Of a stretch of DNA of 64,000 bases, positions 61,138 to 64,000 are shown in pieces. The stretch comes from Dermatophagoides farinae. Lineage: Eukaryota; Arthropoda; Arachnida; Sarcoptiformes; Pyroglyphidae. Location: assembly GCF_024713945.1 (NCBI RefSeq), contig NC_134682.1, positions 682,001 through 746,000 on the forward strand. The letters run 5' to 3'. The first letter of the stretch is position 1. Every line of letters begins with the position of its first letter. The position numbers and the translations under genes were made by a program. The notes under the pieces were generated by a model that did not search any database, had not been told where the DNA came from, and was given only the letters and a program-made list of their open reading frames with translations.

Positions 61138-63217
61138 TTTTTCTGATTGGATCAGTTCGTTCGTTCGTTCGTTTTTTTTTTTTTGTTTGTTAGGTTCGAT
61201 TTAGATTAAAATTTTTTTCGCTGCATTTTTTCCCACAAATATGAAAATTCGACAGGGGTAGAGAGAGGGGGAGGAAAAAATTTTTTAATGGTTAAAAATT
61301 ATCAAATTTTTTTTCAAAAAAAAATTACCAAAATTAAACAAACGCACAATGGTCAAAATAGCGGTGATGGTGGTGTTAAGTCACAAAAACAAATAAATAC
61401 CGTGATGATGACACATAAAAAATACAAAGCAATGATGATGTGAAAAAAAAACTTTTTGGTTCGAAAATTCAATTTGTCAAGATTGTAAAATTTGTTCATT
61501 GAAACAAACAACAATGATAATGTTGATGAATGATGGTTTCATTTTGTTTTGTCTTGTTTTTTTTTTCGTTGGAATAAATGGAAAAAAAATTCTTGATAAG
61601 ATTCTTTGATGGTGATGAAAAGAATTTATTCCATTTCGTTTCGTTCATCAAAATGATCAATAATAGTCAGTTCTCGATTCGATTCTCGTTTATATACTGT
61701 CTGATTGTGTGTGTGTGTGTGTGTTTGTTGATGAGATAATAATCGAATGAAAATATTGAAACAAGTGGTTGAAAAGTGGTGGCAGCAAAATGTGCGCGCG
61801 TCAATTTATTTTTGATATTCATATCGACAATTTGAAAAGTAATGTCCATAATATACCATACATATACTGAGAGAGAATATTTTCATTACATTCACGTGAA
61901 AAACTTGAAATAAAATAATAATAAAAAAAATGCAACCAAAAACATTGAATGAATATAATGATGCTATAGCTCCAATTTATATCAAATAAATAAATAAAAT
62001 ACACAGAAAGAACCTTGAACAGACAACCAGAATTTATTCATATGTGTGCGATGCTTGTACATACATACTTGCGCATCATCGATTCGGTTGTCTTGGATCG
62101 ACTTGGCATGACTTGAACTGTATTTTTTTTATTATTGTAAAATCCCCATATGTATGTACATGGTTGATGTATATATAGACAGAATATTCTTTTTTTACGT
62201 ATTTTTCATCAAAAAAAAATGAATAGTTTGATGTACTTTTTTACCATTTTTTTTAAATATCGTCAAATTCTGGATTTTTTTCCCCACTAAATGACAAGAC
62301 TTTATTTTTGGTCATTTTTTTCCGTTTCTTTCCATAGCCACAAACGGCAAAGAATCAAGAATTCATTGGATTCATTACTGATTACGGTTATTAATGATCA
62401 AAACAAGAAAAAAATGAATTCTTTGTGTGTGTGTATCAACTTGTGACTTATTTATTGTGGATTTCTTTTTTTAGATCAGAGTAAAAAAAAACGATATCAT
62501 TTTGGTTTAGTTTAAGTAACTATTGATTTTTTTTTTTTTTTTTTTTTGGTAGATAAATCGATGAATTGATGATAAAACAACATTGCCATGCAGAGATATG
62601 TTCCAAATACTTTTTGTTTGTTTGTTTTTTGCTTGCATTCAACACTTGATTTAACACCAAAGAAAAAACACAAATACATCTAGATTCTAGAACGTACTAA
62701 ATTCAGATAGCGAGCGAGAGATTAGCATTAGGATTGCAATGGATCAAGAGAAAAAAATTTCGTTTTAGCTGATTTGATACTGCTGCTGCTGCTGCTGTTG
62801 TTATTGTTATTATTACACAAACACAGCAGTCATTTTAGCCAGTCAATTTGGTCGAAAATGAATATTCTGGTCATGCTTGATGATCATAACAAACATGGTT
62901 TTTTTTTATTTTTTGTTATAGAGAACATCGAATTACTATTGTGAATTCTAATGGACGGATAAATAGATGGATTGTTGAAAAGTGTAACAAGGTCATTTAC
63001 ACACACACATAATTTGTGTTGTTGTTGTGCCGATTGATTTGACTTGAACAATTCGTATGTTTTTTTTTCTTTCATCATCATCATCATGATGATCTTTAAG
63101 TTCCAAATTTTCGTTTCTAGTTCAACAAAAAATTTTCATGTTCTTTTTTTGTTATTCTTGTTCTGTTTACTGGTCGTTTTTTTTTTTTTTTTTTGATCGG
63201 TCGAATGATGTTCTGGA

Positions 63218-63253
<36 letters not shown>

Positions 63254-64000
63254 ACGACCAACCATTAAACAGAACAATTCTGTATGTATTTGACCCCATT
63301 ATTTTTGAAAATGGATGCGTCTTTTTTTCTTCTTTGTTTGCTTGTCATGTTTTTTTTTATATATATGAACGACGATAAGTCATCGCTTGTAAATTATCAT
63401 CCATGATGATGGCGACCAATTGATGTTTATGTGTGTGTGTGTGTGTGTGCAGGCATACTGGCCATAGCCAGGAAAAATGAAACCAGAACGACCAGTGAAC
63501 CAAAGTTGGCCAGCAACAACAATAACAACAAAAAAATGGGAACAAAACCATCATCATTTTTGGTTCCTATTTGTGTGTATATAACCAGAAACAACATGGC
63601 AGAATATAGAATAAATAAATTTTAACCAAACAACGACCTTATTGGTAGAGAAGAAAAAAAATTGCGGAAATAAAGAAGATGTATCCAACGGAAGCGGAAG
63701 TTGAATCCGGAATTTCGTATCAATTCGTTTGTACTCTCAGTGCAGATTTCTCTCTCTCTCTCTCTCTGATTTATCGATGATCAATCTGAGCGATCCAGAT
63801 ATTCAATGATTTGAAATAACAAACAAGTGAAAAACAAAACAAAACAATGGCTACCACACCACACAAAACAAACGAAAAAAAAGATCAACACGGCAAAAAA
63901 AAACAACCGAAAATCCACTCATATTACATATGACATTGTTAATGGTCGTGTGTGTGTATGGTATTCAATTCAATTGAATTCAATCCAATTTGATTGTTTT
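61138..64000. other. Upstream flank of Ras-like gene, no gene seen
   Basis: AT-rich; (CA)n at 63223-63251, (GT)n near 63431-63449, (CTG)n at about 62781-62798 and (CT)n near 63749-63767. It should contain the promoter of the Ras-like gene (minus strand). No coding feature I can support. Confidence 0.5.

Overview
This is eukaryotic nuclear DNA, most likely from an acariform (astigmatid, house-dust-mite-like) mite. It is strongly AT-rich and packed with (GAT)n/(ATC)n, (CA)n, (CAA)n and homopolymer tracts. Genes mostly have few, very short introns (about 54-98 bp) with GT-AG ends, and arthropod-type gene families are present. The species assignment is inference; no marker gene here proves it.

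Layout. 1.0-4.0 kb: MCM2 replicative helicase subunit (-). 4.4-8.3 kb: a very long GH18 chitinase-like membrane protein (-). 9.0-13.3 kb: an I/LOA-like non-LTR retrotransposon whose 5' part is inverted, bounded by a perfect 14-bp target duplication. 13.9-17.3 kb: a compact housekeeping block of KGD4/MRPS36 (+), RGP1 (-) and MNAT1 (+), the last two diverging from a ~280-bp spacer. 17.3-27.8 kb: five tandem, same-strand (-), three-exon paralogues coding for multi-pass membrane proteins that look like a lineage-specific chemoreceptor-type family. A truncated MNAT1 tail lies between copies 1 and 2 and shows how the array grew. 28.2-36.8 kb: a low-complexity, Asn/His-rich secreted or membrane protein, probably with a 5' exon across a 5.8-kb intron. 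38.2-39.6 kb: a decayed Mutator-like DNA transposon with ~100-bp inverted ends. 39.8-40.1 kb: an intron-containing tRNA-like sequence and a partial second copy. 43.9-49.2 kb: CANT1-type apyrase (+), a DUF2236/mpaB-like oxygenase (+), a cytochrome b561 protein (-, apparent frameshift) and a divergent eIF4E (-). 52.7-53.2 kb: a globin (+). 54.1-61.1 kb: a Ras-like GTPase (-) split by a 6-kb intron. The remaining intervals are AT-rich microsatellite-bearing spacer or intron.

The genes do not form one pathway. The local stories are: transcription and cell-cycle housekeeping (MCM2, MNAT1); Rab6/Golgi and mitochondrial functions (RGP1, KGD4, CANT1); and the receptor array, which has expanded by segmental duplication that captured the end of its neighbour MNAT1. 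Exon boundaries were read by eye from splice consensus, reading-frame phase and agreement between paralogues or known families, and have not been tested against transcripts.
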